A stretch of 64,000 bases of DNA. It comes from Lenzites betulinus (taxonomy: Eukaryota > Basidiomycota > Agaricomycetes > Polyporales > Polyporaceae). The DNA lies in contig JABYQU010000001.1 of NCBI GenBank assembly GCA_022264855.1, forward strand, positions 1,116,001-1,180,000. The letters are read 5' to 3'. Both the position numbers and the translations under genes were made by a program. Each line of letters begins with the position of its first letter. The first letter of the stretch is position 1. This document shows, piece after piece, positions 34,947 through 49,506 of this stretch. The notes beneath the pieces were generated by a model that saw nothing but the letters and a program-made list of their open reading frames with translations, did not search any database and was not told the DNA's origin.

Positions 34947-36071
34947 TCAACCCAATAAATGTCCTGACGAGAGCAGCAGAAGTACAAGGCACGAATACAA
35001 CAAGAGGAGCGTGCGGCCCGCGCTGGGTATTGGAGAGCCGTCTGCGGCAGAAGAAGAAGCTGCGGTTGCTGTGTCGGGGCTGAAAAATCATCCTCGTCAG
35101 CACATGTACATACGTACGATGCAAAGAAGTAGCCTTGGGAGGGACAAAGGAGCAAGACGGGACGTACGGGATGCCGTTGTCGTCTGAATAGGACGGGCAA
35201 GTGTCGTTTGAGCCACCCTAAAGATCAGCGTGAGTATGTGGAAGATTATGGTGGCAGCAGCATGATACGCACAGTGGGGTTTGCGGGGCAGCAAACGCTC
35301 GAGCCGTCGTCAACACTGCCGAGCGCTGCAGGTGTCTTCGCGCCGGCCCAGCTAGTGAGGCAGTCGACGCTCTGATAGCTGACATTCCAAACACCAAAGT
35401 CCTTCTCCAGAGTGAGTCCTCTAAGATATACGAGTTCAGCCGAAACGAGCTGACCGTGTAACCTGATCAAGGGTGTGCAGTTTAACATTTAGAGTCGTCT
35501 ACCACAAGCAGGCCGGCTGAGCACTGACCATACAACGCTGCGTCGGACGGAAAGAAGTCGTCTGGTATTGCCACGGACGGCCAAGCCAGGTCAAAGTTGA
35601 TGAACTGTCCGCTCCTACACATTATGTTCGCCGCCAGTGCAATACGGCGAGTGAGGGAGGAACGTACTGGTTTGGCTTTCCTGGCATTGCCGAGCACCAT
35701 CCCGCCCCTCCGACCGGACACAGGTCCGTCACCTTGATGACCACACTCTTTGTGACATTGGGAAAGAACGGCGGCTCAGACGTGTAGGTGTTCAGCAGCG
35801 TAATCTTGAAGCAGCGCCCGCACGAGGGGCCGTACGCCGTGCTGCTCCCGTACGCATACTGGCTCATGGCAGCCGTGGGGTATCTGGTGCTTGCGCCTGT
35901 GCATCCGCAGGATGCGATGTAGCCATCCGGGAGGGTATAATGAGTGAGTGTCGCAGTGCCGTCCGAGGGGTAGTCGATCCATTCCGTTGCGTGAGAAGTA
36001 CCAGAGAAAAGGGAGAGCACCGTAAGCGAGAGCAGCAGCCACGGCCGCGAGCAGAGCAGTAGAGACAGCAT
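34947..36071 (-). CDS. GH45-like endoglucanase / expansin-fold protein with GPI-type tail
   Basis: Six exons on the minus strand (36071-35668, 35614-35529, 35462-35455, 35404-35273, 35217-35168, 35079-34947) encode 270 residues. A signal peptide ends near SGTSHA. The six-stranded barrel region includes TLTHYTLPDGYIASCGCTG, AYGPSCGRCFKITLL and SVVIKVTDLCPVGGAGWC, then FINFDLAWPSVAIP and DFGVWNVSYQSVDC. These resemble basidiomycete GH45 subfamily C endoglucanases, in which the Asp of TDLCP acts in catalysis. A Ser/Ala linker and a hydrophobic end (LLLLYSCLVLLLLSSGHLLG) suggest GPI anchoring to the membrane or wall. Exon 3 is only 8 nt; it was accepted because it restores LYGYTKDFGVWN and the total closes in frame. 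Confidence 0.82.
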
Positions 36072-36630
36072 GGTGGTTCCAAGTGGACCTGAGTAACTTT
36101 AGGATGTGTGAGTTAGACGGTGTATCTGGCTGCGCTGGCCATGGTCGGGGGCAGAAGCAAGGGTTGGCACACGCACACGCCCTACCACCTGGAAGATCTC
36201 ATCAAATTCGAGCGGTACCTTGCTTGCCATGTTTAGATTGTTTGTCATGGGCCAGTATGTTTCAGCAGACCAGCCCAGTCACCTCCAGGACCTGAAAATG
36301 AGGCGTTGTGGTAAATTTGGTCCATCGAAGACATGCAAGATGAGTGAACACCAGAAAGGTGAGGCATCGGCAAGGCCGAGGTCTGCAGTTCGCCGGCGCT
36401 AACAATATATGATCAATGCCTTCCGGCACCATCATGCCAAGACTAGTAGAATAGTATACCGTACGTACTTCAAACGGACTCAGCACCCACAACAGGTATT
36501 CGTGACTTAATATACATATATTAGAGTTCGCTAACCAGACGTTCGACTATTGACCACAGGAAATGACAGTATGTATCATGCACAACAGTGTCCAAAGGGA
36601 AGCAACCAAGCACTAAATATAAAATAGGCC
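36072..36630. other. Tandem intergenic stretch, no gene recognised
   Basis: These 559 nt separate the GH45-like start from the sedolisin stop (both minus strand), so they hold one promoter and one 3' UTR. No further feature was seen. Confidence 0.5.
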
Positions 36631-38993
36631 TCACGGAAGAGCCAGGAAACGTTGGAGCAGACGCGGGAAGTTGGGCGTGCCCAGCCCTGTGACCGGGTCC
36701 CAACCAGGAGAGGTTGTGAACCCGTCCGTTCCGCACCCGGGGTTCGTCCCGTCGGTGATGTCTGTCCATGCACCAGCGAACAGCCGCGAGTAGATCTACA
36801 GACGGACACCGCGCACATCAGCAATGTTCAACTTGAGAGAACATATTGTGCAGGACGTACGGCGGGGTTGATCCACCCAACGGGGCCCTTCCCAGCCGCA
36901 ATGCGCGCATCGTTGATAGCGGTGACCATAGCCGCGAAAATGGGGGCAGACGCAGACGTGCCGTCCTCCAGGCCAATTGCCCCACCATCCCCAATAGCGA
37001 TGTTATGACTGTGCACGGAACCTTTCTTAGCGCTGTTTGATATCGGTGGACGTGTCTAGCGCGACTCACCCGTTCGCAGCCATGTCGGGGTATGCCCTTC
37101 CTGACCGGTTGAAGACACCGGCGCCGAGGGCATCGGGGACGAAGTTATTGAGGTACTTCTTCACTGCGTGCGACTGGAAACGCGGGCGCGCAAAGACGGT
37201 GGAGAAGCCGGCGCCCGAAGCAAAGGTCGCCGTTGCACTTTCCGGGTCAGAAGTCTGAAATTCGATGCCATTAGACTAAAAACATCCACCGTGTTCGTGG
37301 AGACTTACGGTGTTTCCGGGGTTGACTTGCGTTGAGCCGACCGCGGTGAGGTACTGGCACGTTCCGGGGAAGTCGGCGAGGAAGTTTCCGACGCCATCTA
37401 CCGCAGTGCCATCCGGACCCAAACATTGTCCCGAGACTGAAGGCCCGTCGTCGCCGGACGCGTACACGAAAGTGACTCCGGTGAGGCTGATCTAGTTGCG
37501 GATGGCAGTCGTGTCAGAATTTGAGATGCCCTGGGCCGGTATCATAGGGTAGTATGCTTACCTTGCCCATCTCGTTGCACTGTCTGATCATCTCGGGGAC
37601 GGAAGCGTCAAGTTCCGAGTTACCGTAAGAGATCGACACCACGTTGGCCTGGGGTTTCGACGCGCAGGTTGTGCCTGCAGTGTGGTTAGATGTGCATCCG
37701 AATGATGTCTTGGAAAAGTGCTACGAACCATTGACCTCCTTGCAGTACCCCACGTCGAATACCGAAAGCATATCGTCAACAAAGCCTATGTGACGGTCTG
37801 AGCTATGGCGTAGTGTGTTCGCAATGATGACTGGCTTACCGTCACCGATCTGGTACAGCAACACCTCTTGGCTCGGGTCCAGGAGACCCATAACGAGACA
37901 GAAATCGAGGTTGGCCTCCCCAATCAGGTCTCCGTCCGACTCACTCATATCCTCCACACCTGATATTTGTTCACAACGTGCTCAATTCCACACCCACGAC
38001 ACAAGACCGTGCCACTCACCGCCGTCGATGCTCACGAATGTCGGCCTGTCACCTACACGGCCAGGTGCAAATTTCTTGAAGAAGAAGTCAAGGTCTCGAC
38101 CGTTGTAGTTCTGGTCGCCGAGCTCGACTATTGAAAGTGAAAGATCAATAGGTGCGCACAACGAAGATCAAAGCGAGCTATCCCCACCTACGGCAACGGA
38201 GTTAAGCTCAGGGACCTGGAGCGTGTAATGAAAGTCGTAAAGATCGCGAATGCAGTCTAGAGTGACTTGGGTATCGCAGCCAGTTGCTTTTCCGGTCGAG
38301 GACGACCCCTGTAGCAGATTGAGCGACGATCCATCATGAATGAAGAGGAGCGTTCCAAACCTTGCTGGGGTTCATCGGTCGGCGGCTGCGAGCCCCCTTG
38401 ACAGAGCCGCGCTTCTGCAGAGATGCGCTGGAAGCTTTCGCTCCGCGGACCTGGATAGTTGGCCGCACAAGGTCGACATGCTTCGCGACGTGCTCCGGGA
38501 GATGGTAGCCGTGCTCGCATGCAACATCCTCCGAGCCGTCCTCGTGCTGATATACATAGTACTCGGTGGCCAAAAGGCGTTCCGCCTCGGAGATGCTGAC
38601 ATTAACGCGCACGTACGCGCCATCGTGGCTCAGTTGAACGCGTTCCGGATGTACGCCGTCGGTGGCAAGCCACGCGTGGACGACATCAATAGACTCTTGA
38701 GAGGGGCGGAACTTCTCCCGGACCTGCGCAGGCGTCCAATGTTTTCCATAGTTTGGCGACTCGGGATCTGCTATGTCGAGCAGGTAATCTTCCAGGCTAT
38801 GGATGTTCGACTGGGCGAGCGCAATGCTCAGCGGGAGAGTGGCGCCTGGGTCAGCGCGTCGATGGAGAGACCATCCCGAGGGCAACGAGCGGCGATATTC
38901 GTGAAGGACGCGTCGGGAGAGCTGGGGTTCGGGAGAGCCAAGAACAGAAACAGCAACTCCGACAAGACAGAAGACAGAAGAAAGAAACAGCAT
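36631..38993 (-). CDS. Sedolisin-family (S53) tripeptidyl-peptidase-like protease
   Basis: Ten exons on the minus strand (38993-38361, 38308-38188, 38127-38020, 37959-37840, 37785-37729, 37674-37562, 37491-37309, 37254-37070, 37008-36861, 36795-36631) encode 610 residues. A signal peptide (MLFLSSVFCLVGVAVSVLG) and a pro-domain (SLEDYLLDIADPESPNYGKH, then LLATEYYVYQHEDG) precede the catalytic domain. The catalytic domain carries the Glu/Asp pair in GEANLDFCLVMGL, the oxyanion-type segment FVYASGDDGPSVSG and the catalytic serine in EDGTSASAPIFAAM. The Ca-binding region lies around AWTDITDGTNPGCG. Sedolisins are acid serine peptidases secreted as zymogens. A Lys-Arg site (LQKRGS) near residue 196 could be the pro-domain cleavage point. 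It likely takes part in extracellular protein degradation at the low pH typical of wood decay. Confidence 0.95.
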
Positions 38994-41088
38994 GCCTTCG
39001 GACTCAGATGGCGAAGGTGCACGAAAACAGGGCCACTGGAGGTGGCACGGTCCCCCACCAGATGCATCTTATAGGCAAGGACGCTCGGTCGCGAGCCCAT
39101 GAGGCGGCACAGCGCGCACGCACGCGTGCGGAATGAAATCCAGTACTTCTCCGCTTATGCACCGCCCAGACCATCGCCAAGGAACGAGATTTAGTCCTGT
39201 CAGAGTTTGCCGCCGATGTGGTCGTAGCTGCGGTGGCGCTCAGTGGAAGAAGCCTGGTATTGCATCGACCGTCGAAAGAGCGTTGTGGTGGATTGCGTTT
39301 CCATCGATGTTTGTCTATGAGGGACATCTGCGGTACTATGTCATTATGCCTGCATAGCACGATGGCGGGATCGATAGTGACATTACCTTAGTACTTGCAA
39401 GTGCCTTACTCACCGTCTCCCATCATACTCCGACTCGGAACAACGCTATCAACGGATGCTAGGCACGTCTCCGCCTCATGCTTGCCAGCCCACCACTGTC
39501 AGCTAATACAAATGATCCGCCGCCCGCAGATGACCGCAGGCGTAACGACCTCAGGCATCCTATTTCAAAAACATCACCGAAAGCGTGGCGATGCGTCCTC
39601 CTCACGCTATGATGTGAGTCGGTATTGCCTATTCTATAGCAAAATGGATTGTAAAAAGCACGCAGAATGCAGATTGGCGAGCCTAGAGAGAAAGCGGAGC
39701 AGAGCGACTCTGCAAAGGGTCATGATACTTAGTAGTAACTTAGTAGTAGCACTGGATAGCCTTCAAGATGCGCGCGCGCTAATGATACTACGCGGGTAAG
39801 CATATGCAATTCGTGGCTGTGCTACACTAGAGCCTCTCTGTGGCTCTGTCATTCCTGTGCTTGAGTGTGCTTGAGGCAGTAATAGACGTGCCCGCCCTTC
39901 TTGTGCGACAACGAAGGCAGCGTCACCACTTTTAGCCAAAAGGTGGGGGCTGGCCAGACCTGCAGCGGCGACGACAGTATGAAGGAGATGGTCCCTCCGG
40001 TGCTTCAAAGAGGGCAGTCGGCTGAACTAACCTTTGGTCACTTGCCAGGGGTGGATCCGAGGATACGTGTGACGATTATGAGCACAGTTCCTGGGCAGGT
40101 CAAAGATCTTGATGTAAGTAAAAGAAACATGGTCACGTTTACAGCATTAAAACGACTCTAGTGCAGCCATCTTCATCGCCGAAGGCAAGCTTGTCGCTGT
40201 CTTGCTCCGGCATGTTACGCTCGGACCCCGTTACTGCGGCGTTAGCCCACCCAGAGATAGTACCTACCCCCACACCTAAAGTTTTCACTGGCTTAAGTTG
40301 AACGCCTGAACTCTCAACATCTTTTTCTTTGGCCGTTGCTTCAAACATACTGTATCGAAGAGTTACCTTGGAGTTACATCCTGGGCTCTTGAAAATGCGT
40401 TTTCATCGCTAGCGGTTCTCATTGTAAAGTCGCTACCTCCCATATGCATGCCTTTTGACATCTACAACGCCCATTGCTGTGTTTCATAACAGAACTAATG
40501 AGTGTAACTTGCCTAGCATCTTATGAGCATGTCTGACGCGTCCACTTATCTGCCACCATATGACATGGATATGACGATTGGCCTAGGTTGGTTCTGTATT
40601 CCGGTGGCTATCGAGTGCAAGAATTACTGATATCTCGATGGAAGACAGACATTGAGCGTGTTATACTCCCTCCCTCTTACTCTCCACAGGTGTATGGGAC
40701 AAATGATTTGCGCCGGACGATGTTGGATGGCAAACCGCGTCCGGATAAAAAGCATACTGCCCCCAAACCTGCACCCAAGGACCTGAGCTTGAGAAGAAAG
40801 CCGGGTACTGAGTACTAGGACCACCTGCCGAGAGGTATCACTTGCATCTCAATTGAGTATGCCACTCCACTGACTAGATGCAGGCTCGTCGATGTTACCA
40901 AGCATCCTGAAGTAAAGCAGAGGAGAGGAGAGTGGTAGAGTGAGATCAGAGACGCTCGATGAGGGACGGCCACGGGTGGCCGGGGTCCCCATGTGCATGT
41001 GACCCGGGATCGCCACGTCTGCTGCTACTTAGTGCAGCGCGTCGCGAACGGCCGAAGCGCATCTCTCTTTCTCTCCCTACCACCAGCC
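38994..41088. other. 2.1 kb stretch without a supported gene
   Basis: The stretch separates the sedolisin start (minus) from the cyclophilin start (plus). It is AT-richer than its surroundings. Frames at 39901-40161 (plus) and 40139-40348 (minus) have protein-like composition but no start, splice context or family that I can name. They may be decayed coding remnants. The last 150 nt form a CT-rich leader for the cyclophilin. Confidence 0.45.
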
Positions 41089-42679
41089 ATGTTCTTCAGC
41101 AGGCTCACCCTCGGTTTCCTCCTCGTCACCATCGCCGCGTTTTTCTGTGCGCAGTCCGTTGAGGCTAAGGGCCCCAGGATCACGCACAAGGTCTACTTCG
41201 ACATCAAGCATGGTGACAAGTCTCTCGGCCGTGGTATGTACTCCTGCGCTTCGGCATGGCGTAATATCAGTTGACCTACGAATTTGCATTCATAGTCGTA
41301 CTCGGCTTGTACGGTGGCGTGCGTGTGATGTTGTCATACAATGCAGAAAGCGGGAGTTAACGTGCGACTATCCTGCACAGACTGTCCCGAAGACCGTGGA
41401 GAACTTCCGCGCGCTCGCCACCGGCGTGAAGAAGGACGGCACCGAGCTCCCGGAGGGCTTTGGTTATAAGGGATCGAAGTTCCACCGTGTCATCAAGAAC
41501 TTCATGATTCAAGGCGGTGACTTCAGTGAGTATCGTAAATCTGCAGCTATGCATTCAAGCGCTAACCTCCCCTCCCTAGCTCGTGGCGACGGTACTGGTG
41601 GAAAGGCAAGTTTGCATGATGCATGCATTCGTCAAATGGAAGTACTAAGCCGTTCGCGTACAGTCTATCTACGGCGACCGCTTCGCGGACGAGAACTTCA
41701 AGCTTCGCCACACTCGCCCCGGTCTTCTCTCTATGGCTAACGCAGGCAAGGACACCAACGGTACGGACCTTTTAAGATGAATCGTACCTCTCTCTCTGAC
41801 ACACCAATTGCTTGGCTCAGGCTCCCAATTCGTGAGATACACTTAGCATGATTTCACGAAGTATCTCCTGACGTTTACTTACCCGTAGTTCATCACTACG
41901 GTTGTTACGAGCTGGTTGGACGGCAGACACGTATGTAACATCGCTTATCGCGGATTGAGCCGTAGTCTCATCCCCCGTCGCAGGTTGTTTTCGGCGAGGT
42001 TCTTGAGGGCATGGACATCATCAGCATTATCGGTGCGTCCATTACATTCAATACACTCAATATTTGATCCACAATACTGAATGGTGCTGTACAGAGGACG
42101 TCCCGAAGGGCGCCAGCGACCGCCCCGTCGAGGATGTTGTCATCGTTGACTCCGGCGAGGTATTCATCACCATTCATTGTACACGTGCGGTCACTGATCA
42201 TCCCTCTCTCAATCTAGCTTCCCGTCGAGAGCCCCACAGGCTCTGACGCCAAAGAGGTGCCCACCCATGCTGAGCTCTAATGCTCAGTTTCCTCTGGAGT
42301 TAGGCACGATATCAATGAAAATTCGCTTCGTTGTTTACAGGATGGCATGCCAGACGCCACTTCTTCCATGACTGCTACATCCACGGCCACGACTGAAGTG
42401 CTCGTGCCCGCTGCAACCGAGACTGCGAACAAGGAGGCGGCGGCGACGACGGTGAAGCCCGCCGAGGACCTCTCGGAGCCCACTGGAGCCGTCTCTTCTG
42501 AGGGCTTCGTGGACCCCGAGGAGGGCTGGGGCTTCTTCTCGTACCTATTCTTCCTGCTCGTCATCGCAGGTGCTGGGTTTGCGATTTGGAAGTTCGAGGC
42601 GGTCAAGTACGTCAAGCTTCTCGTCAGCGGTCGTGAGCGCGCGCATTACCGCAAGGTCGAAGCGGATGTGGAGCGGTGA
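41089..42679 (+). CDS. ER cyclophilin B (peptidyl-prolyl isomerase) with alternative C-terminus
   Basis: Eleven exons (41089-41233, 41296-41318, 41381-41525, 41580-41605, 41664-41760, 41821-41831, 41889-41930, 41984-42032, 42095-42159, 42218-42256, 42341-42679) encode 326 residues. A signal peptide ([18 protein letters not shown]) is followed by the cyclophilin fold: [51 protein letters not shown] and WLDGRHVVFGEV. The peptidyl-prolyl isomerase residues (Arg, Phe, Gln, Trp, His) are in place. In the spliced form a Thr/Ala/Glu linker leads to a membrane segment ([21 protein letters not shown]) and a basic cytosolic tail. If the 84-nt intron at 42257-42340 is kept, the protein stops at 42280 after 221 residues with the KDEL-like end THAEL. 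Exon 6 is 11 nt, and intron 4 starts with GC rather than GT. Confidence 0.9.
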
Positions 42680-42969
42680 TGTGTTGCTGTCTGTCTGGGG
42701 AAAGACCATGCTATCGTACAGTACAACGCGGGCGGTGTAAAGTATCGGGTCCTCTTGGCTAGCCTCTCTTTCAACATAGACGTTCCTTTCATTCGAGCTG
42801 TATCATGCAAGTCCCATGTTGCGTGCTGTTCATCCGATGTCATAGCAAGCTCTGGAAGAACACGTCGATAATCACAAGCCGATAATGATAACGCTACAAC
42901 GATAGTCAAAAAAATACAACAAGCAATAGGACTACTACCTCCAAAACCACAAAACTGTCCACCTACTCG

Positions 42970-45417
<2,448 letters not shown>

Positions 45418-45846
45418 GTTCTGCAGGTGAATGGCAAGGTCGAAGTCAGCAAAACGGAAAGGTCATGGATGTCACCGCCGAACGTTCAAGCTAAGAGTAC
45501 TGGCAGAGGCCAGATCCCAGTATATTAAGCTATTGCACAGCCACCAGCTTGCTCGCCCCAGGCGCCCAAGCCCTTCGTCGTACTACGACTTGACTACGAC
45601 AACTTCTCGCTCACGATATTTGTAGTCCACGCTGCTAGTATCATCATGTTTCTATAAGTTTCTATATGTTTGAAAGAAGGTCAGAATTCTATAAGAAGCT
45701 TGCTAGTGTTGTGCGGTGGGGTGTGTTGCTCGCGGTGCTTCTGAGCTATCATTACCCGTTCCATATACACGTCAATGGGAGGAGTACTAAATGTGTGCAA
45801 GTGGGAATAGTATGGCTCATATACAAGGAGAGACCCAGTACAAGTA
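45418..45846. other. Tandem intergenic stretch, no gene recognised
   Basis: These 429 nt lie between the Dbp7 stop and the Gcn5 start (both minus strand). They hold the Gcn5 promoter/leader and the Dbp7 3' flank; no other feature is visible. Confidence 0.5.
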
Positions 45847-48464
45847 CTATGTCCGATCGACTAGCTTCTCCAAATCGTACCCACCCGCAATCTGGAACTC
45901 CGACGCCCCAGAGCTCACCATCTTGCCCCCCTTCTTCGTCAGACGGCCCTGAGCGCGCACAACCTTCTCCATGCGCTTCTCCGCCTCACCAACATCCTGC
46001 TCGTCGTCGCTGTCACGACCGCGCCGCCGCTTCGCTGATTTCGAGGCGGAATCTGCTGCAGACGCGCTCTTCGCCGCGTCCTTCTTTTGCTGCCAATGTG
46101 CCTTTCCGCCATGGGAGGACTTGATGCTCTTGCCGTTCTTGTTGTTGACGGCGGTCGGTGCATCGCGCAGCGCGAACGCCTTCGCCAAGTGACCAAGGTG
46201 CAGGTGCTTGATGTGGAATATATGCTTCTCGTCTGACGGATGGGTGGCATACGCTCGCATGTGCGAGAGGAACGCTTTTCTTGCGATGTCGGCGTTCTTC
46301 AGAATATCTTGAGTCAGTCGTGATTATAGAGAGAAGGGTGAACATGACCCACCGGCTTATTCCGCAAGACCCATCGCTCGAATGAGAGCTGCACTTCCGT
46401 TGCACGTTGCTCATACTCGCCCCCCTTCCCTCCGAAACCCTTCCGCAATACAGTGTCCATCTGGACGCCGTCAAGCGTAACGTTCCCGTCCTTCGTGTCC
46501 CCCCGCATCTTGTCCTGCACCCACTTCACCCAGTCCGTCTCGCTCGGAGAGACGAAGCTCCATGCCTCACCGCCCTTTCCGGCACGCGCCGTACGTCCAA
46601 CTCGATGAACATATTCGGTAGCACCGGATTCTGTTGGGAGGTCATACTGGACGACGGCGCGGACGAGCGGGAGATCGAGACCACGGGAGGCGACGGATGT
46701 GCACAGGAGGATAGAGCTCGGGGCGATCGGCACTTTCGAGGAAGCAGGGTTGGCAGAAAAGCCCTTCAGAGACGCTAGACGAGTGGGTAGCGGAAGAGAC
46801 CCGTGCAGGCGGTATATCGAGGTATCGGGGAGGAGGTCGGATTTGAGCTCTACAATCTCCTTCGCTGGCTTCTTCTTCTTCGCCGGTTTGGGTGAATCGC
46901 CATCCTCAGCATCTAACGCAGCTGCGTCGTCAGAATCATCCGCTTCGGCGTCCTCTTTGTCGGAAGAGGAGGAAGACCCCGATTCGTCGTCGTCCTCGCC
47001 CCCCATGGACGTCCCACCAAGCAAGTTCCAATGGAAATCCACCGAATCCGTACAGCTGAGGAAGACAATGATCTTCATCCCTTTCTTGCTTTGCGACTGA
47101 GCCAAAAGCGATCGCAACAGCGCGACGAGCGTGACCAGGCGAAGCTTGAGCGGAACGACCACGTATTTCTGCGAGAGCTGCGAGGGCGGCGTGAAGTTCT
47201 GCTGACTCCCCGGTACAACGACCTGAGTATCCGCCCCCGAGTCGTCGGCAAGGGCCTTGATGACTATCGGGTTGGTGAGCGTCGTGCCGGCGAGCTTCTG
47301 GACGTCCTCGCGCATGGTGGCCGAACATAGGATTGTTCGTCTACGCCTCTCCCAGTCCCACCCGCCTGCTTCACTGCTCTTCCCTTCTTCGACCGCTTGC
47401 ACCGCCAGCTTCCGCCGTCCGTCAAGTCCCCTGAGGATGCCCTGGATCGTCTCCTCGAAGCCCAAGTCCATGAGCCGATCTGCCTCATCAAGGACAAGCC
47501 ACCGACACTTCCCCACATTGAAGGAGGAAGTGTTTTGCAGATGGTCCAATAGCCGACCGGGGGTCGAAACAAGGATAGGAACGCCCTTGCGCAGCCGCGC
47601 CTTCTCGTGCGTCCGATTTTCGCCACCTGTGAGCAGCCCAGACACAAGCCAGCGGGTCAGTCGAGGCGCGGCGTCCTCTGCAGACTCGTCTTGGCCCCTT
47701 AAGCGAAGCTTGAGCAGCATCTCGAGGACGTCCGATATCTGCTTGGCCAACTCGCGCGTCGGGGCGATAATGATGGCGAGCGTGCCTATCGAGCGGTCGA
47801 TATATGAAAGCGAGCTGAGCGGGAGTAGGTCCTGGAGAATGGGGAGTAGGAAGGATAGCGTCTTGCCGGATCCGGTCTGCGACTGGATGAAGATGTCTCG
47901 TGCCGCGGGATCCTCAAGGGTAGGTAGGAGGGCAGGAAGCACCGCCCGCTGAATGGAGGTGGGTTTCTCTATACTCATCTTGTTCGCCATGTGTGCGACT
48001 ATAAGCGGATCTAGCCCAAGTCCGGAAAAGGTAGAGAAGTCGAGCGGCGCATTGCTAGGTTTAGCATGCCCGACGGGAGCTGAGCGCGGTGCGAGCTGCT
48101 CAATTTTCGGGTTGGAGGTGAACAGCGAAGATATGATCTGGGAGGGACGGGAGGCCGATGCAGGAGCGCGTTCCTGGTCATGCTCCTCGCGTGCATCCCT
48201 CGGTTCCTTCCGCTGCCGTTTGGCAGGGCGCGGGTCGGTGGTATGGGAAGCGGGGTCCTTTGATGAGGAGAAGGATGGTTCGGGGCGCGTTTTACGTTTG
48301 GCTACTCGTTTAGCTTTTAGCCTGAGGGCTATGAGGAGGGAGCTGAGGGTATAAATGCAGGAGACCTACCGGTCTGTCCACCGTCCGCCCTTCTTTCCCT
48401 GGCCTACTTTTGATTGTACGTCGTTGTCGTCTGCAAGATTAAGGAACAGGCCATCGTCATCCAT
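45847..48464 (-). CDS. DBP7: DEAD-box RNA helicase Dbp7 (ribosome biogenesis)
   Basis: Three exons on the minus strand (48464-48370, 48321-46353, 46296-45847) encode 837 residues. The basic N-terminus ([19 protein letters not shown]) leads to the helicase core. Its motifs are [10 protein letters not shown] (Q motif), [12 protein letters not shown] (Walker A), [44 protein letters not shown] and [15 protein letters not shown]. The gap between motif III and IV contains a Ser/Asp-rich insertion (about residues 465-510). The C-terminus ([20 protein letters not shown] and a Lys-rich tail) matches Dbp7, a nucleolar helicase needed for early 60S pre-ribosome assembly. The last intron uses the acceptor CTGAAG. 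It diverges from a small membrane-protein gene across 192 nt. Confidence 0.95.
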
Positions 48465-48656
48465 TGCAGTCGAAAGGCCTAGCTAGCACAGAGGCTAGAA
48501 GTAAGATGATAGAGAGGAGTGTTCTCCCAAAAGATCTTCACGCCGGAAAAGTATAATTTGGGCGCCTCGCCAAACACAAGCGCTCGTTGTGTCCAAGGGC
48601 GCTTAACGCGAGTACGTTCGCTGCGCTCGCTGCTCGGTTCCAACAACTTGCTCGAG

Positions 48657-49506
48657 ATGAGCATCCTTTCCGTCCCAAGCACACTCTGGCACCTCTATCT
48701 GGATAAACTTGTATTCTATGAAGACAACTCATGGGTGGCTAGTGCTGCATCGACCTGCCGCTACCTCGCGTTCGCCGTCGTCTTCCCATTCATCATTCTC
48801 ACCCTCTTTGTGCGTATACCCAATCATAGTGTGTAAAGTCTACAGTTTAAGCTGACTTGTCACTCTCAAGGACGTCGCATCATATGTTATTGCGCGCACA
48901 CTAGGCGTCATCGACGCGACGAAAGCGTCCACAAGCGGCGGGCACGACAGGGCCGACGCCAAGCCCTCCATCGTAGTGCACTCCGATTCCGAGTCCAACA
49001 CCTCCAACTCCAGTTCGCATATGCAACCCGATCCGAGCAGGGACGAGTTCGACGGGGCCGGGCTCCCGCACACGACACCACCCGCATCGTACTTCCGGAA
49101 TCCAACGGAGGAGGAGGGCAACCTGCAGCTCTCGGGCGTCGGCACGTTCTCGCCCGCGCCGTCGCAGCCGGGCTCGCCCACGCTCCAGCGGCGCGAGTTC
49201 TTCCAGCACGCACCTCATTTCGGGGACCACCTCTCCGCGGACGCGAGTGGGACACGTTTGGGGGCGGACGAAGGCGAATATGAAGACCACGACGATGGGG
49301 GGAGTGCGGGGAGCGGAGCGGCGACGCCGCGGGACATGTCCGGGCTGGGGTCGAGCTCCGCGGGCTCGAGCAGCGGCGACTCCTCGTTTGCGATCCTCGA
49401 CCGGGACTCTGGGTCAGAGGATGCGGGCATGGTGCTGCGCAGACGAGCGCTGCGACCAGGCACGCCACCCTCAACAGGACCCGAGACGGAGCACGGCGCG
49501 GCATAG
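48657..49506 (+). CDS. Small membrane protein of unknown function
   Basis: Two exons (48657-48809 and 48871-49506) encode 262 residues. The first 50 residues (MSILSVPSTLWHLYLDKLVF and a hydrophobic segment RYLAFAVVFPFIILTLF) suggest one membrane span near the N-terminus. It continues DVASYVIARTLGVIDAT. The remainder is hydrophilic, rich in Ser, Gly, Asp and Pro, with an acidic patch (GADEGEYEDHDDGG), and is probably disordered in the cytosol. The hydrophobic part spans the exon junction in phase, supporting the model. I recognise no family. It may share the 192-nt divergent promoter with Dbp7. Confidence 0.7.
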
